The notes beneath the pieces are model-generated. The model did not search any database, had not been told where the DNA came from, and saw only the letters and a list, made by a program, of their open reading frames with translations. DNA of 64,000 bases from Enterobacter dykesii (GTDB lineage: Bacteria; Pseudomonadota; Gammaproteobacteria; Enterobacterales; Enterobacteriaceae), in contig NZ_CP126604.1 in the NCBI RefSeq assembly GCF_008364625.2, positions 558,001-622,000 on the forward strand, in the 5' to 3' direction. A program made the translations under genes and the position numbers. Of the stretch, positions 28,368 to 37,754 are shown one piece after another. Every line of letters begins with the position of its first letter. The stretch's first letter is position 1.

Positions 28368-28447
28368 GGCTCTCTCAAAAAGGTCCGTTTTGGGCCGAAG
28401 GGGTTCCAGTATATACCTATGCCCTGGCGGCGATTCCTGGAACTGTC

Positions 28448-29185
28448 TTAATACTCTTTGCCGGTAACGCGGCTGCGGTAACTTTCCCAGTCGAAGATGA
28501 CATAGAGACTGTTACCGAGCTTCATGCGGTCCATGACGCGTTCACCCAATAAGCGGGTCATCTCGTCGATATTGTGGTTCGTCAGCATGCCGGTGGGGCG
28601 TTTGGACGAGGAGCGGCGATCGACAATCTGGTTGATGATCACTTTTTCATAGCGGGATTCTGTCTGAACGCCAATCTCGTCGATGACCAGTAAATCGACA
28701 TTGCTCAGATCGTTAAGCAGCTGTTCTTCGCTGGTTTCGCGGTTGCTGAAGGTGTCTTTCATCGCGGACATGATATCGGCCACGGTGATGATAAGAACCG
28801 ATTTACCCCGCAGAAGCAGCTCGTTGCAGATAGCGGCTGCAAGGTGGTTTTTTCCGGTGCCCGGCTTGCCGCTAAAGATGAAGCTGGCGATATTGCCGTC
28901 GAATTCATCCACGTACTGACGGGCGGCGGCAAGGGCGTTCATCTGCCCGTTGGTCTCGATTTTATAATTATCGAACGAGCAGTTCTGGTGCAGGGGACGG
29001 ATACCGGAACGGTTAAAGGTGCGCTGCATTTTCATCGCCCGGTTTTCCCGGGCGAGCGCGGCTGCGCGAATCTCACCTTGCTCTTTTTGCCACGCCAGCA
29101 GCTCTTCACCCGTGGTAAAGGCGGGCTTCACGTTGGCAGGCATCATTTTTTGCAGACGTTTCATCAGGTCGCCGACGTTCTTCAT
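28448..29185 (-). CDS. dnaC: DNA replication protein DnaC (helicase loader)
   Basis: A 245-residue AAA+ ATPase that loads the DnaB helicase at oriC and restarting forks. The N-terminal DnaB-binding helices (residues 1-50) precede the ATPase domain, with Walker [10 protein letters not shown] (residues 106-114), Walker B LLVIDEIG and sensor/arginine-finger region GERVMDRM. It overlaps dnaT by four bases, so the two are co-translated. Confidence 0.97.
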   Translation of the reverse strand: MKNVGDLMKRLQKMMPANVKPAFTTGEELLAWQKEQGEIRAAALARENRAMKMQRTFNRSGIRPLHQNCSFDNYKIETNGQMNALAAARQYVDEFDGNIASFIFSGKPGTGKNHLAAAICNELLLRGKSVLIITVADIMSAMKDTFSNRETSEEQLLNDLSNVDLLVIDEIGVQTESRYEKVIINQIVDRRSSSKRPTGMLTNHNIDEMTRLLGERVMDRMKLGNSLYVIFDWESYRSRVTGKEY

Positions 29186-29727
29186 TTCGCACCTCGGAAT
29201 CCGCTGGGGATCTGTTTATCCGGTTCTGAAAACGCGTTGATATCGCGTTTGGGCTGGCCGTTGTTGCCGGCGCGGGTAATTTGAAGATGGCGCGCGAGCT
29301 TTTGCTGCCACTGAATATGGGTGAAGACTTTACCTTCCGCCTGCCACCAGGCGGTAAACGCGGCGAGCTCTTCCGCGGTGGCCGGTTGGGTTAACGCAAT
29401 GCCCCACAGCGCGGCCTGCCGCTGAAAATCCGCATCCGGCTGCCAGCCCGCGTACAGGGCAAATTTTCCCATCGGAACGGTCACCGGGACGTTAACCGGT
29501 TCTTCAAAGAACTGGTTGTCCAGCGTGATATCGCTCGCCGGGCGCGACAGTTGCGCTTCAATCTCCAGAAGCTGTGCCAGGCGTTCCGGCGTGATAGCGT
29601 AGAACGCCGGCGCGTTGTCGGCAAAAACCGCAACCGTGCCGCCTTCGGCATGGGTCAACACACCGCGTGGGTCGCGCATAAAGGCATCAATGCCAGCAAT
29701 GCTGGTGGTCAGAATTCTGGAGGACAT
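29182..29727 (-). CDS. dnaT: Primosomal protein DnaT
   Basis: A 181-residue primosome component (protein i) needed for PriA-dependent replication restart. The N-terminal oligomerisation region ([22 protein letters not shown]) and the C-terminal single-strand DNA-binding domain ([33 protein letters not shown]) match E. coli DnaT. It leads the dnaT-dnaC-yjjA gene set. A REP-like repeat separates it from ohr. Confidence 0.96.
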   Translation of the reverse strand: MSSRILTTSIAGIDAFMRDPRGVLTHAEGGTVAVFADNAPAFYAITPERLAQLLEIEAQLSRPASDITLDNQFFEEPVNVPVTVPMGKFALYAGWQPDADFQRQAALWGIALTQPATAEELAAFTAWWQAEGKVFTHIQWQQKLARHLQITRAGNNGQPKRDINAFSEPDKQIPSGFRGAK

Positions 29728-29806
29728 AACGCTTACTCTACTGATTACTACGGGCGTGATATGGGCTTATGGTAGCACAGAGAGAGGAAAGGGAAGGAGG
29801 GGATTT

Positions 29807-29869
29807 CCCCGGTGGCGCTGCGCTTACCGGGGCTACAGTCGTAGGCCTGATAAGCACAGCGCCATCAGA
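29807..29869. repeat. Double REP-like element (BIME) between ohr and dnaT
   Basis: CCCCGGTGGCGCTGCGC..TTACCGGGGCTAC and, after four bases, GTAGGCCTGATAAGCACAGCGCCATCAG form two oppositely oriented REP units, the standard BIME arrangement. Confidence 0.75.
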
Positions 29870-29875
29870 TATTTA

Positions 29876-30304
29876 TCACGCGATGATATTCAGGGTCACG
29901 TCGATGTTGCCGCGGGTCGCGTTAGAGTATGGGCAAACAATGTGCGCCGCATCGACCAGCTTTTTGGCTTCCGCGGGATCCATACCCTCAACGTGGATGT
30001 TCAGTTTTGCCTCGATACCAAAACCGGTTGGCAACGGACCAATACCCACTTCGCCTTCAATAAAGGCATCTTTTGGCAGGGTGAATTTGTCGCGTGCGGC
30101 CACGAACTTCATCGCGCCCAGGAAGCAGGCAGAGTAGCCCGCAGCAAACAGCTGCTCAGGGTTCGTTACTTCTCCGCCCATGCCGCCCATCTCTTTTGGC
30201 ACGCCCAGTTTTACGTCCAGTACACCATCGGAAGAGGTCGCGCGGCCATCACGGCCACCGGTTGCTTTTGCTTTGGCGGTATAAACTACTTTTTCTAAAG
30301 ACAT
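29876..30304 (-). CDS. ohr: Organic hydroperoxide resistance protein Ohr
   Basis: A 142-residue Ohr/OsmC-family thiol peroxidase that reduces organic and fatty-acid hydroperoxides using lipoylated protein as reductant. The two redox cysteines are present: Cys60 in [11 protein letters not shown] and Cys124 in [11 protein letters not shown]; the catalytic Arg lies in GGRDGR (residues 16-21). It lies 83 bases downstream of ohrR, in the same orientation, with a candidate OhrR motif between. E. coli K-12 lacks ohr at this place, so the pair is a lineage-specific insertion between dnaT and yjjB. Confidence 0.93.
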   Translation of the reverse strand: MSLEKVVYTAKAKATGGRDGRATSSDGVLDVKLGVPKEMGGMGGEVTNPEQLFAAGYSACFLGAMKFVAARDKFTLPKDAFIEGEVGIGPLPTGFGIEAKLNIHVEGMDPAEAKKLVDAAHIVCPYSNATRGNIDVTLNIIA

Positions 30305-30330
30305 GGCAGGTTCCTCATCTTGCTTTAATG

Positions 30331-30353
30331 TGTGCTATTAAATAGCGTACGAT
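30331..30353. promoter_or_regulatory. Candidate OhrR operator at the ohr promoter
   Basis: TGTGCTATTAAATAGCGTAC, extending through GAT, shares the spaced pattern TGTGC-ATT-AAT-GC-C-AT with the sequence just upstream of ohrR. It lies 27 bases before the ohr start. Confidence 0.5.
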
Positions 30354-30387
30354 ATATATGGATAATAATAACACGTAAAGTATAGCT

Positions 30388-30840
30388 TTACGCGCGGTGT
30401 AGCTGTTGTCGCAAAAGTTCGAGCTGCTGTTTGAGCGCCAGCAAGGTGTCGGTATCACACTGCGCTGCGCAACCCACCGCATGGGGAATACCCAATGCCT
30501 GCTGCTGCAGTTCACGTCCCGCTTCACTCAGGGTGACGGCGACCTGACGTTCGTCTTTGCGCGAGCGGTGACGGTTGATTAACCCGCCGCTTTCCAGCCG
30601 TTTTAACAGCGGCGTCAGGGTCGCAGAGTCCAGAAACAGGCGTTCGCCGATGTCCGACACCGTGACGTCATCCTGCTCCCACAGCACCAGCATCACCAGG
30701 TATTGCGGGTAAGTCAGGTTCAGCGGTGCCAGCAGTTGCCGGTACAGCTTATTAAGCGCCAGATTTGCCGAATAGAGGGCAAAGCAGAGCTGGTTATCCA
30801 GCTTGAGCACAGCGGTTGCGTCGTTCGTTTTCGCGTTCAT
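30388..30840 (-). CDS. ohrR: OhrR, MarR-type organic peroxide sensor
   Basis: A 150-residue MarR-family repressor. I start at 30840 ([19 protein letters not shown]), giving the family N terminus; the frame extends 13 codons further. The peroxide-sensing Cys19 sits in [13 protein letters not shown], the family position, and Cys124 and Cys128 near the C terminus suggest the two-cysteine, disulfide-forming type. The recognition region is [15 protein letters not shown] with wing [10 protein letters not shown]. It represses ohr and probably itself. It follows the TetR gene by 41 bases. Confidence 0.92.
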   Translation of the reverse strand: MNAKTNDATAVLKLDNQLCFALYSANLALNKLYRQLLAPLNLTYPQYLVMLVLWEQDDVTVSDIGERLFLDSATLTPLLKRLESGGLINRHRSRKDERQVAVTLSEAGRELQQQALGIPHAVGCAAQCDTDTLLALKQQLELLRQQLHRA

Positions 30841-30857
30841 GAGATGAATATAGATAG

Positions 30858-30881
30858 TGTGCGATTTAATTGCAAGCAATT
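30858..30881. promoter_or_regulatory. Candidate OhrR operator at the ohrR promoter
   Basis: TGTGCGATTTAATTGCAAGC, extending to AATT, contains the perfect inverted repeat AATTGC-N2-GCAATT (30868-30881) and shares its spaced pattern with the ohr promoter. It lies 18 bases before ohrR. Confidence 0.5.
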
Positions 30882-31523
30882 TTATGGGCAGGTGTAGCGG
30901 AGCGCCACCTGAACGGCCATTTTGCGGTAGTGCTGGCGCTGAGCCTGTTCATCCGCCCCGTCTTCAAACAGCAGCGTAAAGGTGTAACTGTTGGCTACGT
31001 AGTGAAAGCTGAAGCTGCTTATCAGGCGGTGAAGATCGCGGGCGTCAACCGTCTGGCTGAAGAGCTGTTTTTCTTTGCCCCGGTGCAGGATGCCCTCCAG
31101 CAGGTCGAGCGCGCTACGGTTGACCTGGCGAAGATAGCTCGATTGCTGCATAAAGCGGCCGCGCTGCATGTTTTCCATGCAGATAATCCGGATGTAGTCC
31201 GGGTGGTCGGCATGATAGTCAAAGGTGGCTTCAACCAGGTTCACCAGCGCTTCGACGGGGGGCATTCCCGCCAGGCTTAGCGCTTTTTCACTGGCGCGAA
31301 TCTGGGTGTAAACATGTTCCAGAACCAGGAGATAGAGATTCTCTTTATTCTTGAAATGGTAAACCACCATGCGTTTGGTGGTACCCGCTTTTTCCGCGAT
31401 CTGCTCCATGCGGGCACCGTTCAATCCATACTCGGCAAAAAGCGCGATGGCGCTCTGAAAAATTTTCTCTTTCAGGCTGGATTCTTCGCTGTGCTCGGGG
31501 TGTTCGCTGCCAGGGTTAGCCAC
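30882..31523 (-). CDS. TetR/AcrR family transcriptional regulator
   Basis: A 213-residue TetR-family repressor. The N-terminal helix-turn-helix covers residues about 18-64 ([52 protein letters not shown], here described by its span). The C-terminal ligand domain contains [22 protein letters not shown], a pattern seen in RutR/NicS-like regulators. Ligand and target are unknown. It lies between yjjB and ohrR on the same strand and could belong to either transcript. Confidence 0.83.
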   Translation of the reverse strand: MANPGSEHPEHSEESSLKEKIFQSAIALFAEYGLNGARMEQIAEKAGTTKRMVVYHFKNKENLYLLVLEHVYTQIRASEKALSLAGMPPVEALVNLVEATFDYHADHPDYIRIICMENMQRGRFMQQSSYLRQVNRSALDLLEGILHRGKEKQLFSQTVDARDLHRLISSFSFHYVANSYTFTLLFEDGADEQAQRQHYRKMAVQVALRYTCP

Positions 31524-31590
31524 ATCCTTTCCTTATTTTCACCAAACGGACCAGAAGGATTATCTCCATGGCAGCGAAATAACACAAATA

Positions 31591-32831
<1,241 letters not shown>

Positions 32832-33240
32832 GTATTGTCCTGAAGAAGGTGGAAAGTTGCCGGTTGGCCCATAGCGATTACTTTTAGCACAAAGTGCAGT
32901 GCCTCTTGCTGTGGGCCAGATCAAGGTTTATGCAAACAGTTGCTGCCCTTAAGTGCAGAAGGGGTTGGGATTAATTCATCATTTTAGTGAATTATTAATA
33001 TTAAAGGATAAGTAATATATATTTAGTTATTCTAATTTTATATTGTAGTTATTTTAATGACACTGCAATTAAATTTAATTTCGCTTTGTGAGATATTACT
33101 GCTGTTTAGGCATTTCTTAAACTACGAATACATCTCATCTTCTGCTTGTATTAACCTGCTTTACACTCAGGGACGAAAATACTCATACGTTGATGCGTTT
33201 TAACGTTACTCATCAAATGAAGAATGGACACGGAGGGTCT
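32832..33240. other. AT-rich divergent control region of yjjP and yjjQ
   Basis: This 409-base gap holds no gene. From about 32965 to 33180 it is extremely AT-rich, with several TTAATATTAAA/ATATATATTTAG-type tracts. In E. coli the yjjQ-bglJ promoter is silenced by H-NS and relieved by LeuO, and this composition fits such silencing. Confidence 0.6.
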
Positions 33241-33978
33241 ATGTTGTCTTTGCACGGTAAGCATAGCGTTATCATTAGCCGGATACCGGTCATGCAAAAC
33301 GGGTTAGGGGGCGTGATGACTCGCCATTTCCCCGACTTTGAATTGACCTATTGCAGCTCATTGCAGGAGTTAACACTGCTCCAGCTACGCCGCGCTGACG
33401 TCATCATTGCCGATATTACAGGCGAATACTGGAATCCTCGGGGCGCACTCGAAGAGTATTTCAGTTTATTGAATCAATACCGGAACATTCACTGGATCTT
33501 TTTAGTTTCGCGGCCACTTAACCCCGTTGCCGTTGAGTTACTTGTGCGCCCGGAAAGTACGTTGCTTTCTGATATGGAACCCATTGAAGGGCTGGTTAAC
33601 GCGATTCGGGCAGGTAGCGAACGCGCAGAGCGGGTAAGCCAGACGTTGTTAACCATGGAACCTCAACGTCCGGAGGACGAAGACGAACAGGTTATCGCGC
33701 TCACGTACTCCGAACGCAAAGTATTGCGGCTGTTAGGTAAAGGATGGGGGATTAACCAAATCGCCACATTGCTTAAGAAGAGCAATAAAACTATCAGTGC
33801 GCAGAAAAACAGTGCGATGCGACGGCTGTCATTACGCAGTAATGCCGATATGTACGCCTGGATAAACAGTACACAGGGAATGCGAGAGCTGAGTTTGATG
33901 TCAGCCTATGGAGAGTTCGAGGAATGGAAAAAACCGATTCAACAAGACATATCGCCATCGTCGAAAATTGCACGATGA
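33241..33978 (+). CDS. yjjQ: LuxR/FixJ-type regulator YjjQ
   Basis: A 245-residue regulator like E. coli YjjQ (241). The start at 33241 (MLSLHGKHSVIISRIPVM) has a GGAGG site seven bases upstream; an alternative upstream TTG start is less likely. The N-terminal domain looks like a receiver that has lost the phosphorylation pocket, and the C-terminal LuxR helix-turn-helix (LTYSERKVLRLLGKGWGINQ, KSNKTISAQKNSAMRRL; residues about 158-205) is very well conserved. YjjQ represses motility and adhesion genes in E. coli. It overlaps bglJ by 55 bases. Confidence 0.92.
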   Translation: MLSLHGKHSVIISRIPVMQNGLGGVMTRHFPDFELTYCSSLQELTLLQLRRADVIIADITGEYWNPRGALEEYFSLLNQYRNIHWIFLVSRPLNPVAVELLVRPESTLLSDMEPIEGLVNAIRAGSERAERVSQTLLTMEPQRPEDEDEQVIALTYSERKVLRLLGKGWGINQIATLLKKSNKTISAQKNSAMRRLSLRSNADMYAWINSTQGMRELSLMSAYGEFEEWKKPIQQDISPSSKIAR

Positions 33979-34610
33979 GTGCTGTTGGGCTACAGCATCT
34001 TTTTGCGATGCCCGGCCTGAATCATTATCAGCTGCATCTGTTTAGTGAATTTGACAGCTTTAAGAAAGCACTTCAGCACATCAATTTTTTCTCGCTGATC
34101 TATTCATATTCCGATGCGCGAGAAGAGCGTCGTAGCTGCCTGGCGCACCTGCGGGATTTTGCGTTTACGCATGGCCATATCCAGCGCATTATCCTGGTCG
34201 CTGATGAGATGGAAGCAAGATTAATTAGTCATCTTTCCCCGTCACGCCTTCACGGTGTGGTCAGCAAATCGCTGACGCTTGAGCGCCTGCAGAATGAACT
34301 CATGGTATTGCTGAGTGAAACCCTGCGCATCAATGACAATATGATGAATCACTGGTACCGGAGTCAAAGCAGAATGTTAAGCCCAACGGAACGGGCAATA
34401 TTGCGTTATATGTCTTGCGGCTATTCCATTCCTCAAATCGCGGCACAGCTTGAACGCAATATTAAGACCATCCGGGCGCATAAGTTTAATGCGATGGTGA
34501 AGTTGGGGGTAAACTCTGACGTAGGGCTACTCGATGCGGCGGATATTATAACCCACCTTTCGGCAAGAGAACCGCGAAGTTCGGCACTCAGCAAGCCGAC
34601 CTTTTTATAA
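33924..34610 (+). CDS. bglJ: LuxR-type regulator BglJ, partner of RcsB
   Basis: A 228-residue regulator matching E. coli BglJ (225). BglJ forms a heterodimer with RcsB and activates bgl, leuO and other silenced genes without phosphorylation. The N-terminal pseudo-receiver domain is followed by a LuxR helix-turn-helix (LSPTERAILRYMSCGYSIPQ, LERNIKTIRAHKFNAM; residues about 151-195), nearly identical to E. coli. It starts 55 bases inside yjjQ, so expression is coupled. Confidence 0.92.
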   Translation: MEKTDSTRHIAIVENCTMSAVGLQHLFAMPGLNHYQLHLFSEFDSFKKALQHINFFSLIYSYSDAREERRSCLAHLRDFAFTHGHIQRIILVADEMEARLISHLSPSRLHGVVSKSLTLERLQNELMVLLSETLRINDNMMNHWYRSQSRMLSPTERAILRYMSCGYSIPQIAAQLERNIKTIRAHKFNAMVKLGVNSDVGLLDAADIITHLSAREPRSSALSKPTFL

Positions 34611-34648
34611 CCTGCCTGTTGCGCGCCAGACAGGATCTGGCGCATCAA

Positions 34649-35107
34649 TCAGATGCAAACATCAACCCATTTTGCGGACGTCAGCTCTGCCATTCTGTCA
34701 GGTGAGATACGAACGGCACTATGAATTGCGCCTGCGGCGGGCAGGACTTCGGCGTACTGCTTTAATGAAATATCGCAGTAAACCGCGAGCGGGTTTTCCA
34801 GGCCGAACGGGCACACGCCGCCAACGGGGTGACCGGTGATGGTCACCACCTCATCACTGCTGAGCATGCGCGCTTTTGCACCAAATGTGTCTTTCAGCTT
34901 TTTGTTATCCAGGCGCGCATCGCCTTTCGCTACCACCAGAATCACCTCATTTTTCACCTTTAATGACAAGGTTTTGGCGATTTGTCCCGGTTCAACACGA
35001 TGGGCGGCAGCAGCCAACGCAACGGTAGCGGTACTCTGGCTAAGTTCAATGACGTCTATATCCGGCGCGTTGTCGGCAAAAAACTGCTGTACAGACTGCA
35101 AACTCAT
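34649..35107 (-). CDS. YbaK/EbsC family aminoacyl-tRNA deacylase-like protein
   Basis: A 152-residue protein with the YbaK/ProX fold: AQIAKTLSLKV-type start of the pocket (here GQIAKTLSLKVKNEVILVVAKGDARLD), a conserved lysine in IAKTLSLK, and the GHPVGGVCPFGLENPLAVYCD loop near residues 92-112 that is diagnostic of free-standing editing domains. These proteins clear mischarged tRNAs such as Cys-tRNA(Pro) or Ala-tRNA. It is not the E. coli ybaK orthologue by context; specificity is unknown. It converges with bglJ. Confidence 0.85.
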   Translation of the reverse strand: MSLQSVQQFFADNAPDIDVIELSQSTATVALAAAAHRVEPGQIAKTLSLKVKNEVILVVAKGDARLDNKKLKDTFGAKARMLSSDEVVTITGHPVGGVCPFGLENPLAVYCDISLKQYAEVLPAAGAIHSAVRISPDRMAELTSAKWVDVCI

Positions 35108-35223
35108 TGTTTCCTCCTGACAAATATCCTGCGTAATCTGTCATAAGAATTTATGCTCTGTAAATATCTCTTCAGTAACAAATATCCCGAACGGCTGATT
35201 TCTGGATCCTCTTCACAATCACG

Positions 35224-35248
35224 GAAACCGGTTACAGTAACCGGTTGC
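35224..35248. promoter_or_regulatory. Paired LacI/GalR-type operators before the PTS IIC gene
   Basis: Two adjacent near-palindromes, GAAACCGGTTAC (35224-35235) and GTAACCGGTTGC (35237-35248), together make a perfect inverted repeat of 10-base arms around A35236. The GNAACCGGTTNC form, with central CG, is typical of LacI-family sugar repressors; AscG of E. coli recognises a closely similar sequence. The right operator overlaps the candidate -35 box. Confidence 0.7.
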
Positions 35249-35273
35249 AGAGCGTGATGCGTCGATTAATACT
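35245..35273 (+). promoter_or_regulatory. Candidate sigma-70 promoter of the PTS IIC gene
   Basis: TTGCAG and AATACT, each matching consensus at four of six bases, are separated by 17 bases. The -35 box lies within the right operator, which would let a bound repressor block it. Confidence 0.45.
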
Positions 35274-35314
35274 GAGTACGTAACGTCCCCTGTATCCAAT
35301 AATAAGAGCAAATT

Positions 35315-35422
35315 ATGAAACCATTCCGTCTGAGCAGTACCACTGGTCCACAAGCCAGCAAGGTTGTGAAGGTGATTTATGGAACAACGTGCGGCGCAAA
35401 TGTGCCCGTAACAAACGTCTGA
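35315..35422 (+). CDS. Possible 35-residue leader peptide or small protein
   Basis: An open frame of 35 codons (MKPFRLSSTTGPQASKVVKV, then IYGTTCGANVPVTNV) sits between the candidate promoter and the PTS gene, ending 13 bases before the PTS start codon. Only a weak AAGAG is found upstream. It has no recognisable domain. It could be a leader peptide coupling translation to the PTS gene, a remnant, or chance; codon use gives no clear answer at this length. Confidence 0.3.
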   Translation: MKPFRLSSTTGPQASKVVKVIYGTTCGANVPVTNV

Positions 35423-35435
35423 CAGGAGATCTGCC

Positions 35436-36782
35436 ATGTCTGCCAACCATGCTGCGTTTAACCTGATATTCCGTTTTGTTGAAAATTACGTGAGCCCGAT
35501 TGCCGGGCGGATCTCTTCCCAGCGTCATGTCATGGCCATTCGTGATGGGTTCATCTCCGCGATGCCATTTATGATTGTGGGTTCATTTTTGTTAGTGTTC
35601 GCATACCCGCCGTTTTCGCCGGATACCACCTGGGGTTTCGCCCGGGCCTGGCTGGATATGGCGAAGCAGTTTGAAGGCCAGATCCTGACGCCGTTTGATA
35701 TGACAATGGGCATTATGTCCATTTATATTTGTGCGGCCATTGCCTATAACCTTGGCAAACACTATGTCAAATCGCACCAGATAGACCCGTTTATGTGCGC
35801 CATGCTGTCGCTGATGGCGTTTCTGCTGGTCGCGGCGCCGAAAACCAAAGGCACGCTGCCAGTCGACAGCCTGGGTGGGACGGGCATTTTTACCGCGATT
35901 CTGGTGGCGATCTACTGCGTTGAGATGATGCGTTTCCTCAAGGCGCATAACATCGGTATTCGCCTGCCGGACCAGGTTCCTCCGATGATCAAAAACTCTT
36001 TTGATCTGCTGATTCCTGTGCTGGTGGTGGTGTTGACGCTCTATCCTCTGAGCCTGCTCATTCAGTCTCAGTTCGGCATGCTGATCCCGCAGGCCATTAT
36101 GTCGGTCTTTAAACCTTTGGTTTCCGCAGCGGATTCCCTGCCTGCGATCCTGCTGGCCGTGTTGATTGGCCATCTGCTGTGGTTCGCCGGGATCCACGGA
36201 GCCGCCATCGTCTCCGGGATGCTGCAGATGTTCTGGCTGACTAACCTGGGCGCGAATCAGACCGCGCTGGCCGCCAGCCAGCCTCTGCCGCATATTTTTA
36301 TGGAGGCGTTCTGGACGTTCTTTATCGTTATTGGCGGGTCGGGAGCCACGATGGGGCTGGTGATTTGCTATCTGCGTAGCCGTTCAGCGCATTTACGCTC
36401 TATCGGGCGTTTGAGCGTGGTACCCAGCTTCTTTAACATCAATGAGCCTGTCATTTTCGGTACGCCAATCGTGATGAACCCGGTGTTCTTTATTCCGTTC
36501 CTGCTGGCACCGATGGTAAATGCAGTGCTCGCCTGGGCGGCGATGACGTTTGATCTGATTGGCCGCGTCATCTCAGTGGTCCCGTGGACGGCACCGGCGC
36601 CGATAGGCGCAGCCTGGGCTCTGGGATGGGATTTCCGTGCGGCTATTCTGGTTGTGGTTCTGGCCTGCGTATCGGCAATCATCTACTTCCCGTTCTTCAA
36701 AGTGTACGAGAAACAGCTGCTGGAGCAGGAAGCGGAAGAAGCGCAGCGTAACGCGGAAGAGGACAATCAGCAGGTGGCATAG
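35436..36782 (+). CDS. PTS sugar transporter IIC component (lactose/cellobiose family), orphan
   Basis: A 448-residue membrane permease of the EIIC lactose/cellobiose-diacetylchitobiose family, with about ten membrane segments. Landmarks are the N-terminal RISSQRHVMAIRDGFISAMP block, the central FAGIHGAAIVSG and the diagnostic VPSFFNINEPVIFGTPIVMNP motif (residues about 328-348). The C terminus is a charged Glu/Gln-rich tail. No EIIA or EIIB domain is fused or adjacent, so it must borrow partners encoded elsewhere or act differently. GACAGGAG precedes the start. LacI-type operators upstream suggest induction by a beta-glucoside-like sugar; the sugar is unknown. E. coli K-12 has no such gene between bglJ and fhuF. 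A terminator follows. Confidence 0.88.
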   Translation: MSANHAAFNLIFRFVENYVSPIAGRISSQRHVMAIRDGFISAMPFMIVGSFLLVFAYPPFSPDTTWGFARAWLDMAKQFEGQILTPFDMTMGIMSIYICAAIAYNLGKHYVKSHQIDPFMCAMLSLMAFLLVAAPKTKGTLPVDSLGGTGIFTAILVAIYCVEMMRFLKAHNIGIRLPDQVPPMIKNSFDLLIPVLVVVLTLYPLSLLIQSQFGMLIPQAIMSVFKPLVSAADSLPAILLAVLIGHLLWFAGIHGAAIVSGMLQMFWLTNLGANQTALAASQPLPHIFMEAFWTFFIVIGGSGATMGLVICYLRSRSAHLRSIGRLSVVPSFFNINEPVIFGTPIVMNPVFFIPFLLAPMVNAVLAWAAMTFDLIGRVISVVPWTAPAPIGAAWALGWDFRAAILVVVLACVSAIIYFPFFKVYEKQLLEQEAEEAQRNAEEDNQQVA

Positions 36783-36791
36783 TTAAAAAAC

Positions 36792-36817
36792 AAAACGGCA
36801 ACTCAGGTTGCCGTTTT
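36792..36817 (+). terminator. Rho-independent terminator of the PTS IIC gene
   Basis: Stem AACGGCAAC / GTTGCCGTT with loop TCAG, flanked by A- and T-tracts; it can work in both directions. Confidence 0.85.
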
Positions 36818-36828
36818 TAGGGTTTGTT

Positions 36829-36858
36829 CCTTCTCCCTATGAGAGGGTGAGGGCATCA
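36829..36858. repeat. Intergenic CCCTCTCCC-type repeat, copy 5
   Basis: CCTTCTCCCTATGAGAGGG followed by TGAGGGCATCAG lies between the convergent PTS and fhuF genes; a member of the same repeat family, truncated on its left arm. Confidence 0.6.
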
Positions 36859-36870
36859 GGCCGTGGCCGA

Positions 36871-37659
36871 TTATTTCAGCGTGCAATCCCCGCACTGCTT
36901 AACGTCCGGCAGGCGGTAGCGCTGGCAGCAGGTGCGGCGAACCAGAAGCCCATCACGGAGCACGACGGTACGGAATAACGGGTTGTCGCGGCCATCGGAA
37001 AGCTGTTTTGCAAAGAAACAGGACTGACGCAGGGCATCAACGTTCTCATCACCAAGCAGAGGCTTCATTTCCGTTAAATACCAGTGGATTAAATAGCCCG
37101 TATTGCTCCAGATAAGCTTCGCGTTAATCTCTCCCGTCGCTTCAAGCGCTTCCACCACCGGGATCAGAGCCTGAGTGATAAGCCGCTCCATACGTTCCTG
37201 AGCCGTCAGGTGTTCAGCGTTCTGGTCTTCGTGCAGATCAATCCAGAAACAGGCTGCGCGCCCGGTTTCGTGAAACTCGACGTGGAAATTATCCGGCGAG
37301 AGTTCTAGCATGCTCTTCTGGGTTAACAGCGCCAGCATGAGGGGAGGTACCATCAACCCGATATACCACTGCGCCCAGAGAGAGAGCAGTGGTTTATTTT
37401 CCCGCGTAAGAGTGGGCTGATTGCGATAGATATGGTCGGAATAGGTGGCCAGCAGCGACTGCAGTTTTGTCGGTTGACGCCACTCTGAGAGCGTCATGGC
37501 GTGCTTCGGGTGCGCTTCATCAAGGCGGATAAAGTCCAGCAGGTGGGCGCGCGTCTCCGCAATCTTATCCCGTATGGCATCCGCAAGCGAAGCATTCCCG
37601 CTGGTGAGGGGCGCTCGCCAGAGGAGGGGTTCGACGATGTGTGCGGTATGCGTAGCCAT
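36871..37659 (-). CDS. fhuF: Ferric siderophore reductase FhuF
   Basis: A 262-residue [2Fe-2S] protein like E. coli FhuF, which releases iron from hydroxamate siderophores by reduction in the cytoplasm. The unusual cluster motif C-C-x10-C-x2-C is intact at the C terminus: Cys244, Cys245, Cys256 and Cys259 (RRTCCQRYRLPDVKQCGDC). The body contains the siderophore reductase domain with SLWAQWYIGLMVPPLML. A Fur box is found 19 bases upstream of the start. Confidence 0.94.
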   Translation of the reverse strand: MATHTAHIVEPLLWRAPLTSGNASLADAIRDKIAETRAHLLDFIRLDEAHPKHAMTLSEWRQPTKLQSLLATYSDHIYRNQPTLTRENKPLLSLWAQWYIGLMVPPLMLALLTQKSMLELSPDNFHVEFHETGRAACFWIDLHEDQNAEHLTAQERMERLITQALIPVVEALEATGEINAKLIWSNTGYLIHWYLTEMKPLLGDENVDALRQSCFFAKQLSDGRDNPLFRTVVLRDGLLVRRTCCQRYRLPDVKQCGDCTLK

Positions 37660-37677
37660 AGTATAGATAGAAATCTA

Positions 37678-37697
37678 AATGATAATGATTGCCAATC
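37678..37697. promoter_or_regulatory. Fur box upstream of fhuF
   Basis: AATGATAATGATTGCCAATC contains GATAATGAT, the left half of the Fur consensus (GATAATGATAATCATTATC), and a degenerate right half. fhuF is Fur-repressed in E. coli. Confidence 0.65.
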
Positions 37698-37754
37698 CTA
37701 ACTATTGCTCATACCAATGGCAAGACTTTTGTCCGGGCGACACCGCCGTGATGT

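Larger units (their letters stand above)
35108..35435. other. Control region upstream of the orphan PTS gene
   Basis: This 328-base gap holds the promoter of the deacylase gene (leftward), paired LacI-type operators, a candidate promoter and a 35-codon open frame, listed separately. Confidence 0.6.

Noticed and set aside
35219..35446. 75-codon leftward open frame upstream of the PTS gene
   Set aside because: Covers the operator palindrome and promoter, no ribosome site and no similarity I recognise.
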